DNA of 64,000 nt. Source: Leptospira inadai serovar Lyme str. 10. Lineage in GTDB: Bacteria; Spirochaetota; Leptospiria; Leptospirales; Leptospiraceae. The stretch spans positions 496,001-560,000 of the forward strand of contig NZ_AHMM02000017.1 of the NCBI RefSeq assembly GCF_000243675.2. Direction: 5' to 3'. A program made the translations under genes and the position numbers. Below, piece after piece: positions 1 through 10,462 of this stretch (position 1 is the stretch's first letter; each line of letters opens with the position of its first letter). The notes under the pieces are model-generated. The model ran no database searches and was not told the DNA's origin. It saw only the letters and a list, made by a program, of their open reading frames with translations.

Positions 1-804
1 AAATTCGATCGGATATTTACCATAAAGGAAAATGTGGACTTAATGTTGGTTCTATTTCCGTTTGAAAAAGAATTATACGATAAATACGAGGTTCGTAGCG
101 TTTTCGTCGGTCATCCGATTGCCCAACGGATAAAGGAAAAAATCAAGAAGGAGCTCCCGATTCCGAAAACGGGAGAAGATCGTCCGCATTCTTCGTTTAT
201 CATAACGTTAATGCCCGGGTCTCGAAGCGGAGAGATTAGGCGTATTTTAGGAACTCTAATGCAAACAGCAAAACTGCTGCACTCGGATCTAGAGGCCGAA
301 AAAAAACACGTTCGATTCCTTCTTCCTAATATAAATATTAGAGAAGAAGAGTATATCCAAAGATCCATCGAACAAGCCCAAGCTCAGCTTCCGGGATTGA
401 ATATCGAATATTTTTTCGATAGATCCCTGCGTGCAATCGAGGCGGCGGATTTGGTTCTTGTAGCATCGGGCACCGCCACGTTAGAAGTCGTTTATTTTGA
501 AAAACCCATGATCATCCTCTATAAAGTCAGTTTCTTAACTTACGTAATCGCTTCCCGGTTTATAAGAACTCAGTTTATAGGATTAATTAACATCCTTTCA
601 GGAAGGGAAACCGTGAGAGAACTGATTCAGGCGGAATGTACTCCCGAAGTCGCTCGCGAGGAAGCCCTCGCGATCCTAAAGAATAAGAAATATAGAAATT
701 CGATGATAGAAGAAATCTCCTCCGTCAAACAATCGTTAGGAGACGATCCGAGTTCGCGAAATGCCGCAAAAGCGATCGTGCATTTTCTAAAAGAGAAACA
801 ATAA
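1..804 (+). CDS. lpxB: Lipid-A-disaccharide synthase, 3' part (5' end outside window)
   Basis: The enzyme condenses UDP-2,3-diacylglucosamine with lipid X to form the lipid A disaccharide at the inner face of the cytoplasmic membrane. The reading frame is open from base 1, so the gene is cut by the window edge; the GTG at 34 is an internal codon and not the start. About 267 residues are visible of a family length near 380. Family landmarks seen: LVLFPFEKELYDKY, FVGHPIAQRI, the nucleotide-binding loop LMPGSRSGEIRRI, VASGTATLEVVYFEKPMII, and the C-terminal INILSGRETVRELIQAECTP, all in the order known for E. coli LpxB. It converges on the minus-strand gene at 841; a short ATTAC/GTAAT hairpin with a T run at 821-836 lies between them and may terminate both. 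Identification is firm. Confidence 0.95.
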   Translation, partial: KFDRIFTIKENVDLMLVLFPFEKELYDKYEVRSVFVGHPIAQRIKEKIKKELPIPKTGEDRPHSSFIITLMPGSRSGEIRRILGTLMQTAKLLHSDLEAEKKHVRFLLPNINIREEEYIQRSIEQAQAQLPGLNIEYFFDRSLRAIEAADLVLVASGTATLEVVYFEKPMIILYKVSFLTYVIASRFIRTQFIGLINILSGRETVRELIQAECTPEVAREEALAILKNKKYRNSMIEEISSVKQSLGDDPSSRNAAKAIVHFLKEKQ

Positions 805-840
805 CTGTCCGTAGATATTCATTACTTTTTTGTAATAGTC

Positions 841-2979
841 TTACTCTAAAACACAGGCATCTTTCGTTTCACGAAACTTCGTAAAGAACGGAGTCGAAAC
901 TGCCGGGATAAACGAATCGGAAGATATCGATTGGGAACTCCCGGTGACGGAATAGCGCAAAGCGGAGGGTTCCACATAAACTGCCGCAGTCGCGTTAAAA
1001 TTTCCCGATTTCCAGGAAAGATTGCGCAGAGGCGGGTTACCCGGGTCGCTGTAATCGAATTCCATTTCAAAACCCGGCTGAAGCGGTAAAGGAAAGTTGG
1101 CGGCTCCCGTCCAGCGTAATCCCTCGAGCCGAACTTCCTGCAAACTAAAATTGAAATGATCGTAAAAATCCAGAAAATTATTTCCAAAGAATCGAATATT
1201 CCCTTTTCCGGTGACGGTATCGGAAATTAAATCTTTTCCGCAAAATCGAAACGCCGGAATTTTCCAAGGGAGTTGAACGGCTTCGAAATCGAAATTAAAA
1301 TACGGACTTTCGTTCCCGTACGTAAAATAAGAGCTAATTTTCGCCTCCGCCACACCGATGAGTTTCCCTTCCAATCTGGATTGATACGGAATTAACTTAA
1401 CATTCAGCGATAATTCGCCCATATTAGGGAGACTTTTTTGCAAGCGAACCTGCTTCGAATGCGCCGTTAGATTGCCGGTAGGAAATTCCAAAAAATATTT
1501 AAAGACGGGCGTACGAACAAAGCGGATTTCAGGAATCAATTTTTCCATCCGAGTTCGAACATCTTCTCGGACCATCTGTCTTAAACTTCGGTACCAGGTT
1601 AAGTAATCTTCCAATACCAGTGACTCGGTATCCAACTCGAGATTATATTCTCCCTGCAAAGGGTAGTACGCCGAACCGTCGCCCTTAAAAGCCTTCTTAA
1701 ATGCCGTCTTTCCTTTCGCTTTTGCGGTTAGCGGGAACCCGAATTGGGAACCTTTCAAACTGGCTTCGAATATTCCGGCAAGATTCCACTGGAGTTTTCC
1801 TTCGTCGATCTTCAGATCCAAATCTCCATCCTTCCATCTGAAGTTTCTAACTATCAAGTTGCTCTCGAATTTCAACCAATCTCCGAAATTGCCTGTTTCC
1901 ATACCTCTCCAGAACAATTTTACTCCGCCTCCGAAGGATTCTAATTGTCCGCTTAGAGGTAGAAAATCCCGAAGGCGATCCATATCCGCCACTTCCAATT
2001 TTAAATTCCAAGAACGTAGACCCTTATCCGTTCTATCTCTCGCGAGTTCCAAGAAATCGTTCCCATCGTGGATTCGATGGTATTCTTTATAGGTTAGTTC
2101 CTGGGATGAGCGCGCCCATTCGTGATCCAGATCAACGTTCTTCCAAAGCCAGGGTTCTTCGCGAAGAGGTAAATCCTGAAGGACCTCTCCGGTTACCCCC
2201 GAAAATTCCGTTTTCCCGCTCACGTTTAAACGAGTTCCATCCGTCTCAAGTACCGCTTTACCCGAAATTTTGCCGCTTTGCGGAAAGAAAGGCGAAAATT
2301 CAGAATACAAACCTCCGATTGCACTCGCTCTAGCATTCCTAAAATCTAATGAAAGGGACATCCCTTTCGAGCCGATATCCGTGACGAACGTTCCGTTAAC
2401 GTAACGTAGACCGGGCCAAGGAAAAACCGAATCCGAAATTCCCACGCTGATTTTCGATCCTTCTTTGCGAATCAGAAAATCGACTCCTCGAACTTCTTCT
2501 AATAGCTTTTTTTCTCCTTTGGAAATCGACACGGTCGTATTTTCCAATCGAATCTCGGGAATATTCACTTTGTGGATATATCCTAGAATTTCACCCGAGA
2601 TTTTATCCTCCAGATCCAAAGAGATTTGCGCGTCCCGAATCCGAATGGCTCTCACCGAGGGAGTTCCTTTCCAAAGACCGCGCAAAATTAATTCGATTTT
2701 GTTGGCCTTAAAGATGAGATGTTGGGCCGCAAAGTCCTCGTCGCTGGAAATCTTTAGATCTTCGATGAAGACGTGATTCGGAAATTCGTATTCCACGACG
2801 CCGAGGGCGACCGCCCTACCCAATTCTTCGTTTATAAAGTTCCGGGAAAGTTCCTTAACTGCACGCAGATCCAGGACGCGCCGAACAAAATACCATTCCG
2901 CGCCTTCTTTCGCCGCCGCCAGAACTAGAAGAATAATAATCGCGGATACGGATATCCTCCGAAACGAAGGACGCTCCAT
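841..2979 (-). CDS. AsmA-like membrane-anchored protein
   Basis: A 712-residue protein with one N-terminal transmembrane segment (about residues 8-25, VSAIIILLVLAAAKEGAEW) followed by a long beta-rich region with alternating short hydrophobic strands. This is the look of AsmA/DUF748-type proteins, which are thought to bridge the inner and outer membrane and influence lipid transport or envelope composition. The frame stays open to 3201, but that extension overlaps the lipoprotein gene for about 100 bp and reads as non-signal sequence, so I choose ATG 2979, whose Met immediately precedes the membrane anchor. The upstream GAGCAAAG is a weak ribosome site. It is the last gene of a minus-strand run with the TPR lipoprotein and the helicase, separated from the lipoprotein by about 125 bp. 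The AsmA assignment rests on architecture, not on a specific motif. Confidence 0.6.
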   Translation of the reverse strand: MERPSFRRISVSAIIILLVLAAAKEGAEWYFVRRVLDLRAVKELSRNFINEELGRAVALGVVEYEFPNHVFIEDLKISSDEDFAAQHLIFKANKIELILRGLWKGTPSVRAIRIRDAQISLDLEDKISGEILGYIHKVNIPEIRLENTTVSISKGEKKLLEEVRGVDFLIRKEGSKISVGISDSVFPWPGLRYVNGTFVTDIGSKGMSLSLDFRNARASAIGGLYSEFSPFFPQSGKISGKAVLETDGTRLNVSGKTEFSGVTGEVLQDLPLREEPWLWKNVDLDHEWARSSQELTYKEYHRIHDGNDFLELARDRTDKGLRSWNLKLEVADMDRLRDFLPLSGQLESFGGGVKLFWRGMETGNFGDWLKFESNLIVRNFRWKDGDLDLKIDEGKLQWNLAGIFEASLKGSQFGFPLTAKAKGKTAFKKAFKGDGSAYYPLQGEYNLELDTESLVLEDYLTWYRSLRQMVREDVRTRMEKLIPEIRFVRTPVFKYFLEFPTGNLTAHSKQVRLQKSLPNMGELSLNVKLIPYQSRLEGKLIGVAEAKISSYFTYGNESPYFNFDFEAVQLPWKIPAFRFCGKDLISDTVTGKGNIRFFGNNFLDFYDHFNFSLQEVRLEGLRWTGAANFPLPLQPGFEMEFDYSDPGNPPLRNLSWKSGNFNATAAVYVEPSALRYSVTGSSQSISSDSFIPAVSTPFFTKFRETKDACVLE

Positions 2980-3104
2980 CGTTCGCTTTGCTCGAATGAA
3001 AAACGCGCGGCAGTACTTATATAGTAGAATGGGAACCGGAATCTTAACTTCGATTCGGTCCCTTGCAATGAAAGAGTTTTTAGGGAGCGGAAAGGAAAGT
3101 CGAA

Positions 3105-3749
3105 TTATCGCGGAAGGAGTTGCGCGATTTTTTCCGAGGTCTCCCTTAGTACGGCGCTCTCTGGAAATTTCTGCAATCCTTCTTCCAGAACCATCTGGCA
3201 TCTTTTGTATTCCTTAATCCGATAGAAACTAACGACAACAGTTTCGTAATAGAACAAGTCTTTCTCAAAATTCTTGTCCCGAGCCGCACGACCTAGAATT
3301 CCTAGAGCCTGACCGTATTTTTCGTCTTCGAAATAGGCTTTTGCCCACATTTTTTTACGATTGGCCGATTCAAAGTCCCTATCGATATTATCGGATTTGC
3401 GGAAGTGAACGATCGCATTACCGTAATCGTTAATTCCCAAATACGCTGAACCTAGATAATGATCCAGATGCAGAAGGTTTTTTCCTTCCTTGGAATTTTG
3501 GAGTTCCTTTAAAACAAGGGAAGCTTCCTTAAAGGATTCGATTTTCAATAAAAGTTTTGATTTTTGAAGAAGGAGTTCCGACCTTTTTTTGTCTTCTGGG
3601 CTGGTCGTTTGCAGTTGGGCGTCTATGATTTTTATCTCGGCTCTAACCTGGGACTCCAAATTAGCCGAAACCGTGGTATCTCTTTGTGCCGTTGCGCAGG
3701 AAAAGAGAGCTAGGTTTCCGAGTATCAATATCGTGAGATATTTATTCAT
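3105..3749 (-). CDS. TPR-containing lipoprotein
   Basis: A 214-residue protein with a spirochaetal lipoprotein signal: a short basic n-region, a hydrophobic core and the lipobox LALFSC, giving lipidated Cys18. The rest is alpha-helical with tetratricopeptide-like pairs, for example residues about 100-135 (YLGSAYLGINDYGNAIVHF) and about 140-200 (AKAYFEDEKYGQALGILG). TPR lipoproteins are usually scaffolds in envelope complexes; no specific partner can be named. The start lies only 4 bp after the helicase stop codon, so the two genes are almost certainly co-transcribed, although a functional link is not implied. The family assignment is reliable; the function is unknown. Confidence 0.8.
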   Translation of the reverse strand: MNKYLTILILGNLALFSCATAQRDTTVSANLESQVRAEIKIIDAQLQTTSPEDKKRSELLLQKSKLLLKIESFKEASLVLKELQNSKEGKNLLHLDHYLGSAYLGINDYGNAIVHFRKSDNIDRDFESANRKKMWAKAYFEDEKYGQALGILGRAARDKNFEKDLFYYETVVVSFYRIKEYKRCQMVLEEGLQKFPESAVLRETSEKIAQLLPR

Positions 3750-3753
3750 TTTC

Positions 3754-5784
3754 TCATCCCGTTTTCAATTTTTCAAGTTCTTGGAGAAAGTCATCCGTCT
3801 CCTGTTGCCTAGTCTCCTCATTGGAGAGCCAATCTAGGGTGTCGGAGTCGATCTCTTTTAGGAACCGAGACGGTTCCGAACTCAGTTGCTCCCCAAATTT
3901 GCGGCGATTTGCGGCCCCTGTCAAGCATAAATGAGCTTTGGCTCGAGTCATCGCCACATACATCAACCTGCGTTCCTCATCCACGGCATTTTCTTCGGTG
4001 GCAATCCTACCGTTCGGCAAAATTCCCTCCTCCAAGCCTACGACATACACCGACTCGAATTCCAGCCCCTTGGATTGGTGGATGGTTAATAACTGGACCC
4101 TGTTATCCTCTTTCTCATCGTTAGGCGCGTCCTCCATAAGCATCGCAAGTCGGTTAATAAAGTCAAAAAGGGTCGGTTTTTCGCCGGATTCGTTATTTTC
4201 CTCGAAAAAAGCCAACATATTCACAAGTTCCGACATATTATAGATCCTAGCTTTCGCGACTTTCTCCTCTTTCTCCTCCAAAATGATTTCCTTTTCCAGA
4301 GCCAAATCCGCGATTAACTCGCGCAAGGCGAAAAAGAGTCGGGGCGAGGAAGAAAATTTTTTCTTAGCCTTCTCTATCAGATTAACGAAGTTATAGATCT
4401 CGGAAGCGACCTTTCGATTCAAATCGGGAATAAAATCCGGAGACTCGCAAACACGAAACAAGGTTTCGTACAACGACTCCTTAGTATGCCCAGCCTTTTC
4501 GTGCACCAGTGAAATCGAGCCCGGGCCGATCCCACGTTTCGGGTAGTTGATAATGCGTAAGAGGGACGCATCATCCTTTTGATTGGCGATCAAACGGATA
4601 TAAGAAATTAAATCCCGAACCTCTTTCCTATCGAAGAAATTATAACCGCCGACCACTTTGTAAGGCATGTCTCTGGCCCTGAAGACTTCTTCGAAAGGAC
4701 GGGATTGAAAATTGGTTCGGAACAGAATCGCGACCTGGCTTCCCTTTCGAGCTTCTTTGATGATTTCTTCCCGAATACTATCGGCTACCCATTCCGCTTC
4801 GTCCTTTTCGTCGATCCGTTCCACATATTTTACCTTCCTAGCACCCGGAACTCTGGAATAAAGTTCCTTCTCTCGGCGGGAAGAGTTATGACGAATTAAG
4901 GAATTCGCGGCGGACACGATAACATCGGTGGATCGATAATTCTCAAGAAGGCGAATCACGGTCGCGGTTGGAAAATCCTTTTCGAAACCGAGAATAAGAC
5001 TAACGTCGGATCCGCGAAACGCGTATATGGATTGATCGTCATCTCCGACTACGCAGAGGTTATCGGAAGTCCCCATCAAAGCGCGCAGGAATTCGTATTG
5101 GGTTCGGTTCGTATCTTGAAACTCGTCGACCATGAAATACTGGAACTTTTTATGATATTCTTCCCTAACTTCCTCGAAATCGACCAATAGCCTGGACGGT
5201 AAAAGGATTAAATCGTCGAAGTCGATGCAGTTTTGCTCTTTCAAAGAATCTTGGTATTGCTGGAAAAGAGACGATGCCGTTAAATCGCCTTCGTTAATCG
5301 AAGTGCGAAGGAATTCCAGATATTCCGGTCCCGAGTTTTTGACTCGGGAAATCTTTCCGAGAATCTCGCTTACCTGTGCTCGCTTCGGCTCTATTTTTTG
5401 AGCGACGAGCATACCGGTAATCAAGCCTTCCTGGTCCGCTTGGTTGAGTAGAAGGAACGGTTGCTTATAACCTAATTTTTCGATATGCTTTTTTAGAATT
5501 CCCAGCCCCAACGAGTGGAAGGTGGATAAAACGATTCCTTTCAGTAAATTGCGGGGAACCAATTTCCGAACTCGTTCCGCCATTTCTTTCGCACTCTTAT
5601 TCGTAAAGGACAGAGCGACGATCTTGGAAGCGGGAATATGATGGTCCTGGACCATATGAGAAATCCGATTCGATATCACTCTGGTCTTACCGGATCCTGC
5701 ACCGGCGAAAATAAGTAGAGGACCGTGAACGGTTTGCACCGCTTTTTCCTGTTCTGGGTTCAGCTTCATGGAATCATGGGACAT
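3754..5784 (-). CDS. Rep/UvrD/PcrA family superfamily 1 DNA helicase
   Basis: ATP-dependent 3'-5' DNA helicase of 676 residues, close to the length of E. coli Rep (673). Visible motifs: Q-motif region LNPEQEKAV, Walker [11 protein letters not shown], motif Ia [10 protein letters not shown], Walker B VDEFQDTN, motif [16 protein letters not shown], motif [13 protein letters not shown], motif [22 protein letters not shown], and motif [18 protein letters not shown]. The C-terminal EPSRFLKEI followed by an acidic/W stretch resembles Rep more than UvrD, which has a longer tail. Such helicases clear proteins ahead of forks or act in excision repair. ATG 5784 was taken; an in-frame ATG at 5769 is an equally simple start and neither has a clear ribosome site. 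It is the first gene of the minus-strand run, divergent from the NUDIX gene. Confidence 0.93.
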   Translation of the reverse strand: MSHDSMKLNPEQEKAVQTVHGPLLIFAGAGSGKTRVISNRISHMVQDHHIPASKIVALSFTNKSAKEMAERVRKLVPRNLLKGIVLSTFHSLGLGILKKHIEKLGYKQPFLLLNQADQEGLITGMLVAQKIEPKRAQVSEILGKISRVKNSGPEYLEFLRTSINEGDLTASSLFQQYQDSLKEQNCIDFDDLILLPSRLLVDFEEVREEYHKKFQYFMVDEFQDTNRTQYEFLRALMGTSDNLCVVGDDDQSIYAFRGSDVSLILGFEKDFPTATVIRLLENYRSTDVIVSAANSLIRHNSSRREKELYSRVPGARKVKYVERIDEKDEAEWVADSIREEIIKEARKGSQVAILFRTNFQSRPFEEVFRARDMPYKVVGGYNFFDRKEVRDLISYIRLIANQKDDASLLRIINYPKRGIGPGSISLVHEKAGHTKESLYETLFRVCESPDFIPDLNRKVASEIYNFVNLIEKAKKKFSSSPRLFFALRELIADLALEKEIILEEKEEKVAKARIYNMSELVNMLAFFEENNESGEKPTLFDFINRLAMLMEDAPNDEKEDNRVQLLTIHQSKGLEFESVYVVGLEEGILPNGRIATEENAVDEERRLMYVAMTRAKAHLCLTGAANRRKFGEQLSSEPSRFLKEIDSDTLDWLSNEETRQQETDDFLQELEKLKTG

Positions 5785-5875
5785 AATTCGCAGATTTCAC
5801 TTCTTGTCAACCTCGTACAGGCAAAGGTTTGCGAATCAGACGGGGTGTGAATATCTTGGAAGAAACGCCGATCCG

Positions 5876-6457
5876 ATGCACGAATTCCGACCTGACGACT
5901 ACCACCCCGATGCAAACCTCTGGAAACGAGGAGCCAAAAAACTTCTGTTTCATACACCCATCTTCGATTTAGTCGCCTGTCATACGGAATCGCCGGACGG
6001 AACTGTCGCTCGGGATTTCTTCCATCTGATCTCGAAGGATTGGGTAAACATCATCGCACTGACCCCAGAGGGAAAAATTCTTTTGATCAATCAGTACAGG
6101 CACGGTTTAGATCGATATTCCCTGGAAATTCCGGGCGGAATCGCGGAGAAGGAGAGTCTACTCGAATCCGCACAGGCAGAGTTGCGGGAAGAAACCGGAT
6201 ATATCTCCTCGGACTGGGAGTATTTGGGAAAGGTCTCCGGAAACCCGGCCATTTTCGATAACTGGTGCCACACGTATATCGCGAGGAACGTATACCCTCA
6301 CGAGGGCGGGCAGGACCTGGATGAGAGCGAACAGATAGAATTCTTCGAATATCCTTTGGATGGAGTTCCTTCGCTCGTGGAACAAAACATACTTCACCAT
6401 GGCATGATGGTCGCGGCGCTCGGAATGTTTTTCCTCAAATACCCTTTAAAAAAATAA
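5876..6457 (+). CDS. NUDIX hydrolase, ADP-ribose pyrophosphatase-like
   Basis: A 193-residue NUDIX protein. The NUDIX box is at about residues 93-115: [17 protein letters not shown], then REETGY, giving the G-x5-E-x7 spacing and the EExG metal ligands. The Arg that normally begins the RE-x-x-EE element is Ala here (AELREE). The preceding stretch, [12 protein letters not shown].....LEIPGG, is typical of the ADP-ribose/nucleoside-diphosphate-sugar pyrophosphatase subgroup, which hydrolyses ADP-ribose to AMP and ribose phosphate. The open frame extends upstream to 5768, but that part overlaps the divergent helicase start, so I choose ATG 5876. The MFS gene follows after 13 bp and may be co-transcribed. 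Substrate is inferred from subgroup resemblance only. Confidence 0.85.
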   Translation: MHEFRPDDYHPDANLWKRGAKKLLFHTPIFDLVACHTESPDGTVARDFFHLISKDWVNIIALTPEGKILLINQYRHGLDRYSLEIPGGIAEKESLLESAQAELREETGYISSDWEYLGKVSGNPAIFDNWCHTYIARNVYPHEGGQDLDESEQIEFFEYPLDGVPSLVEQNILHHGMMVAALGMFFLKYPLKK

Positions 6458-6470
6458 AACGGACCGCTTC

Positions 6471-7730
6471 ATGAAAAAAAAATTCTTTTCCAGAACTCCC
6501 TTCGAGTCCCTCCTAATTCCGGAATTTCGAAACTTCATCCTCGCAAAATTTCTAATCACCACATCCTTTATTCTTCAATCCACGATCGTATTTTGGCAGA
6601 TCTACAAGATCACGGGTGACGCGTTAAGTCTAGGCCTGATCGGATTGACGGAAGCGATTCCCTCCATCTTCATCGCTTTCTTTTCCGGACTTGTGGTCGA
6701 TAGCGTTCCCCGCAAAAAAGTGATCGTTTCCTCCCTGGCCTTATTGACTTTATGCTCCATCCTCCTCTATTCATTCACGACTTCGTATTTTTCCTGGATC
6801 ATTCTGAGCTACGGAAGCGTTCCGATTTATTCGGTAATTTTTCTATCCGGAATCGCGAGAGGATTTTTAAGCCCGAGCGTAGCTGCTTTCCAAACTCAAC
6901 TCGTACCCAAGGAAGTGTTTCCTAACGCGGCAACTTGGGGAGGTATCGCTTGGCAGGCTTCCTCCGTACTCGGTCCTTTCTTAGGAGGATTACTGATCGG
7001 ATTCAGTGGAATCGAATTGGCATACTTTACGGATATGAGTTTGATGATTCTTGCCTTCGGTCTTTTACTCTTCATTCCGTCCAAGCCTCTGCCTGAAAGC
7101 GGGCCCAAGGAATCCATCCTAGTTAGTTTAGCTTCCGGATGGAAATTCGTATTCGGACATCAGGTTATCTTAGGCGCAATCTCTTTGGATTTATTCGCGG
7201 TTCTTTTCGGAGGTGCTGTCGCATTGCTGCCTGCGTTTGCGGAAAAGATTCTTTCGCTAGGCCCGGAAGGATACGGGATATTAAGAATGTCTCCCGCAGC
7301 CGGAGCGGTTTTATGCGCGTTATTCATAGCGGCCAAGCCGCCTAAAAAAGATTCAGGCAAGCTGTTGCTCGCCTGCGTATTCGGATTCGGCCTTAGCATG
7401 ATTCTTTTCGCTTTTTCTCGCAACTTCTACCTGTCCGCATTCGCTTTGATAGCGAGCGGTGCCTTCGATATGGTCAGCGTCGTTATCCGACAAACGATCG
7501 TGCAATTATATACCCCTGAACATATGCGAGGTCGGGTTTCCGCAGTAAATAGTATCTTTATCGGCTCCTCGAATGAAATAGGCGCTTTCGAATCCGGAGT
7601 AATGGCAAAGTGGATGGGGTTAGCGCCTTCGGTCGTCTTCGGAGGATTGATGACTCTAGTCACCGTGGGCTTTGTCGCAACCGTTGCCCCTCGCCTTAGA
7701 AAGTTGGACTTAAAAGACGTAACGGGTTAA
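6471..7730 (+). CDS. MFS transporter (MFS_3/EntS-like)
   Basis: A 419-residue integral membrane protein with about 12 hydrophobic segments. The loop between TM2 and TM3 reads [14 protein letters not shown], a version of the major-facilitator GxxxDxxxRRxx signature, and the N-terminus ([20 protein letters not shown]) matches the MFS_3/enterobactin-exporter-like subgroup in general design. Related proteins export siderophores or drugs; no substrate can be read from the sequence. It follows the NUDIX gene by 13 bp. The first in-frame ATG was used; there is no strong ribosome site. No neighbouring siderophore biosynthesis genes are present, so a specific export role is not supported. Confidence 0.85.
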   Translation: MKKKFFSRTPFESLLIPEFRNFILAKFLITTSFILQSTIVFWQIYKITGDALSLGLIGLTEAIPSIFIAFFSGLVVDSVPRKKVIVSSLALLTLCSILLYSFTTSYFSWIILSYGSVPIYSVIFLSGIARGFLSPSVAAFQTQLVPKEVFPNAATWGGIAWQASSVLGPFLGGLLIGFSGIELAYFTDMSLMILAFGLLLFIPSKPLPESGPKESILVSLASGWKFVFGHQVILGAISLDLFAVLFGGAVALLPAFAEKILSLGPEGYGILRMSPAAGAVLCALFIAAKPPKKDSGKLLLACVFGFGLSMILFAFSRNFYLSAFALIASGAFDMVSVVIRQTIVQLYTPEHMRGRVSAVNSIFIGSSNEIGAFESGVMAKWMGLAPSVVFGGLMTLVTVGFVATVAPRLRKLDLKDVTG

Positions 7731-7794
7731 ATCAACCTTCATAAACCCCAAGAATCCTTACTTAAACCGAATGATCGAGGTCTAATTTCATCGA

Positions 7795-10323
7795 ATGGAT
7801 AATATCTTAACTCAACAAGAAGCGCTCTTAAGATCCAACCAAATCTCGGATGTATCTTATTCCCTTAAACTTGAATTGGAAGCGGGTTCTCAGGAATATT
7901 CCGGAGATTCGACTCTAGGATTCGTTTATTCCGGAGGAAAGAAAGGACAGCTCAAAGTGGACTTCGTTTCCAAAAAGATAGAAATTCTTTGGTTGAACGG
8001 AAAAGAAGAAACCAATTACGAGAAAAAAGAATCCAGTCTTCAAATTCCGGCCGAGCTACTCCTAACGGGAAAGAACGAGCTGAGAATCAAATATAGAAAT
8101 TCGTTCGATCATACGGGTTCGGGTTTCCATAAATTCAAAGACCCGGCGGATTCCGCCGAATATATGCATACGGACTTTGAACCGTTCGAAGCGCATCGAA
8201 TGTTTCCTTCCTTCGATCAACCCGATCTAAAAGCGGTTTACGATCTGGAAGTAACCGGTCCGATTCAATGGACCTATATTCATAATACTCTTCCTATTTC
8301 GGAAGAGTTATTGCCGAACGATAGAAAGAGGATTCGGTTTAACAGGACTAAAAAGTTTTCCACGTATCTATTCGCGTTGATCGTAGGTCCTTATGCGGCC
8401 TGGGAAGATACCGCGGGAAATATTCCCTTGCGATTGTTTTGCCGAAAATCTTTGGCAAAATTTATGGACGCCCCGAATATTTTCGCGATTACGAAGGAAG
8501 CGTTCGGCTTTTTACAGGATTACTTCGGGATTCCGTATCCGTACGGAAAATACGATCAAATCTTTGTTCCGGAATTCAATATGGGCGCGATGGAAAACGT
8601 GGGTGCGGTCACGTTTTCGGAGAGTTACATATTTAGAGGGCCTAGAATATATTCCGAATATCTAAATCGTGCTAATACGATTTATCACGAAATGGTCCAT
8701 ATGTGGTTCGGGAATCTTGTGACGATGAAATGGTGGAACGATCTCTGGCTGAACGAAAGTTTTGCCGATTATCTTTCCTATTACTCGATGTCCAAGGGAA
8801 AATTATTTTCCGACGCATTGGAACACTTCTACGTTCGGGAGGAATGGGCGTACAGGGAGGATCAACTTTCAACGACCCATCCGATCGCAGGGAAGGCGGA
8901 AAATACACTGGAAGCGATCAGTAATTTTGACGGAATTTCTTATTCCAAAGGGGCCTCCGTTTTAAGACAGTTGATGTACTACGTAGGTGAGGAAAAATTT
9001 CGAAATGCGATGAGGCTGTATTTCAAGCGTCATGCCGAGAAAAATACCGTACTCGAAGACTTTTTAGCAAGCATGTCGGAGACGAGCGGGATTGACGTTC
9101 GAGGCTGGAGCCGAGAATGGTTGGAAACCACCGGAGTCAATACGTTAAGTCCCGCACGCAAAAACGAAAAATCATTTCTACTGCAAAGACCGTCGGACGG
9201 AAATCATCTTTATAGGACCCACGCTTTGCAAGCGACCTTGTACAGGGAGACCGACGGTAAGTTCGTCCAAATCGAAAGGAAGAGAGTGCTGATCAAAGGA
9301 GAAGAGACTCTTCTAGAGGAAAGCCTGCAGCCGAGGGCAACCGATCTTTTGCTCTTGAATACCGAAGACTACGCATACGCAAAAACATACCTTCCCGCCG
9401 AATCGATTTCGCTTATAAAAAAACGCTTGGATACCCTTTCGGATCGCTTCTCTCGACGAATCGTTTGGGGAAGTCTATGGCAAATGGTGCGAGATGCGGA
9501 ACTTTCTCCACGAGACTTCCTGGATCTGGTCTTCGACCAAGGCTTGAAGGAACCGGATTTATCCGTTAGAAACAGCCACATACTGACCAAGGCCTTGACT
9601 ACGATCTCCAATTACCTATCCCAAGACGAGCGGGAAGCTTGGTCGGAAAAACTGAACGGAATCGCAAAGACCCAACTCGCAAAGAAGACGAACGGAGAAC
9701 AGGAACAGATACTCTGGTTCCGAATTTTGGAAAGTACGTCCCGTACCCGAAACCAACTAGCATACTTAAAACTTCTATTGCAAGGCCAGGAATCGATTTT
9801 CGGATTACCGATCGACCAAGAACGAAGATGGGGGATTCTCTCCCGGCTGAGCGCCTTTGGAGATTCCGAGGCGTTAAATTTAGTATCGCAGGAAGAGCAA
9901 AAGGACGACTCCGACCTGGGAGCCAAGAAAGCCTTTCTGGCTCGGATTTCCTTTCCGGATTCGAAAATTAAGAAAGAAGCGTGGGATCGATTTAAAACAC
10001 CGAAAGAAGAAGATTCCTCCGACTTTCTGCGCTTCGGCATGCGAGGATTTCAGTGGGATCATCAGAAGGAAATATTAATCCCGTTCGTGGACGAATACTT
10101 CGATTCGGTGGTCCCGATTTATGAAAAAAGGGACCCGCATTTTTCGGGAGCCTTCGGCCATATGCTATTTCCATCCTTCGAGCCCGATCGCGAACTTCTT
10201 CAGAAAACCCAGGATTTTCTTAAGAATCACCCGAATCTTCCCAAGCTATTGCGGAAAGATCTACAACAGCAACGGGATGATTTGATCCGAACCTTAAGGA
10301 TTTTGGAAAAATATAAGAAATGA
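7795..10323 (+). CDS. pepN: M1 family zinc aminopeptidase (aminopeptidase N)
   Basis: An 842-residue M1 metallopeptidase that removes N-terminal residues from peptides. The exopeptidase motif [11 protein letters not shown] lies at about residues 264-274. The zinc site is HEMVH (residues 298-302) followed, after exactly 18 residues, by Glu321 in [13 protein letters not shown], so both His ligands, the catalytic Glu299 and the third ligand are present. The N-terminal beta-domain and the helical ERAP1-like C-terminal region (about residues 530-842) are both present and the length matches PepN. There is no signal peptide, which implies a cytoplasmic enzyme. The upstream GAGG at about 7774 and ATG 7795 set the start. 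The gene ends at a strong hairpin terminator (10329-10353). It is not obviously operonic with the MFS gene. Confidence 0.95.
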   Translation: MDNILTQQEALLRSNQISDVSYSLKLELEAGSQEYSGDSTLGFVYSGGKKGQLKVDFVSKKIEILWLNGKEETNYEKKESSLQIPAELLLTGKNELRIKYRNSFDHTGSGFHKFKDPADSAEYMHTDFEPFEAHRMFPSFDQPDLKAVYDLEVTGPIQWTYIHNTLPISEELLPNDRKRIRFNRTKKFSTYLFALIVGPYAAWEDTAGNIPLRLFCRKSLAKFMDAPNIFAITKEAFGFLQDYFGIPYPYGKYDQIFVPEFNMGAMENVGAVTFSESYIFRGPRIYSEYLNRANTIYHEMVHMWFGNLVTMKWWNDLWLNESFADYLSYYSMSKGKLFSDALEHFYVREEWAYREDQLSTTHPIAGKAENTLEAISNFDGISYSKGASVLRQLMYYVGEEKFRNAMRLYFKRHAEKNTVLEDFLASMSETSGIDVRGWSREWLETTGVNTLSPARKNEKSFLLQRPSDGNHLYRTHALQATLYRETDGKFVQIERKRVLIKGEETLLEESLQPRATDLLLLNTEDYAYAKTYLPAESISLIKKRLDTLSDRFSRRIVWGSLWQMVRDAELSPRDFLDLVFDQGLKEPDLSVRNSHILTKALTTISNYLSQDEREAWSEKLNGIAKTQLAKKTNGEQEQILWFRILESTSRTRNQLAYLKLLLQGQESIFGLPIDQERRWGILSRLSAFGDSEALNLVSQEEQKDDSDLGAKKAFLARISFPDSKIKKEAWDRFKTPKEEDSSDFLRFGMRGFQWDHQKEILIPFVDEYFDSVVPIYEKRDPHFSGAFGHMLFPSFEPDRELLQKTQDFLKNHPNLPKLLRKDLQQQRDDLIRTLRILEKYKK

Positions 10324-10328
10324 ATCGG

Positions 10329-10353
10329 AAAGGGCCTGCGTTGTGGGCCCTTT
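10329..10353 (+). terminator. Hairpin terminator after pepN
   Basis: A perfect 8-bp inverted repeat, AAAGGGCC (10329-10336) and GGCCCTTT (10346-10353), with a 9-nt loop, starts 5 bp after the aminopeptidase stop codon. It is A-rich on the left and T-rich on the right, so it could terminate pepN and also serve the convergent alkB transcript. Confidence 0.7.
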
Positions 10354-10462
10354 GCTTCGGAGAGTCAAGAGCGGTAATCGATACGGTTAAAGCGAAGAAC
10401 ACTCGACTATAAGTAATTTCTTTTAGTGAAGCGTTCCTCGCTTTCTTTTGCGGAAACTAGTT

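Noticed and set aside
2980..3201. N-terminal extension of the AsmA-like protein
   Set aside because: It overlaps the lipoprotein gene and shows no signal or conserved texture; ATG 2979 immediately before the membrane anchor is better.
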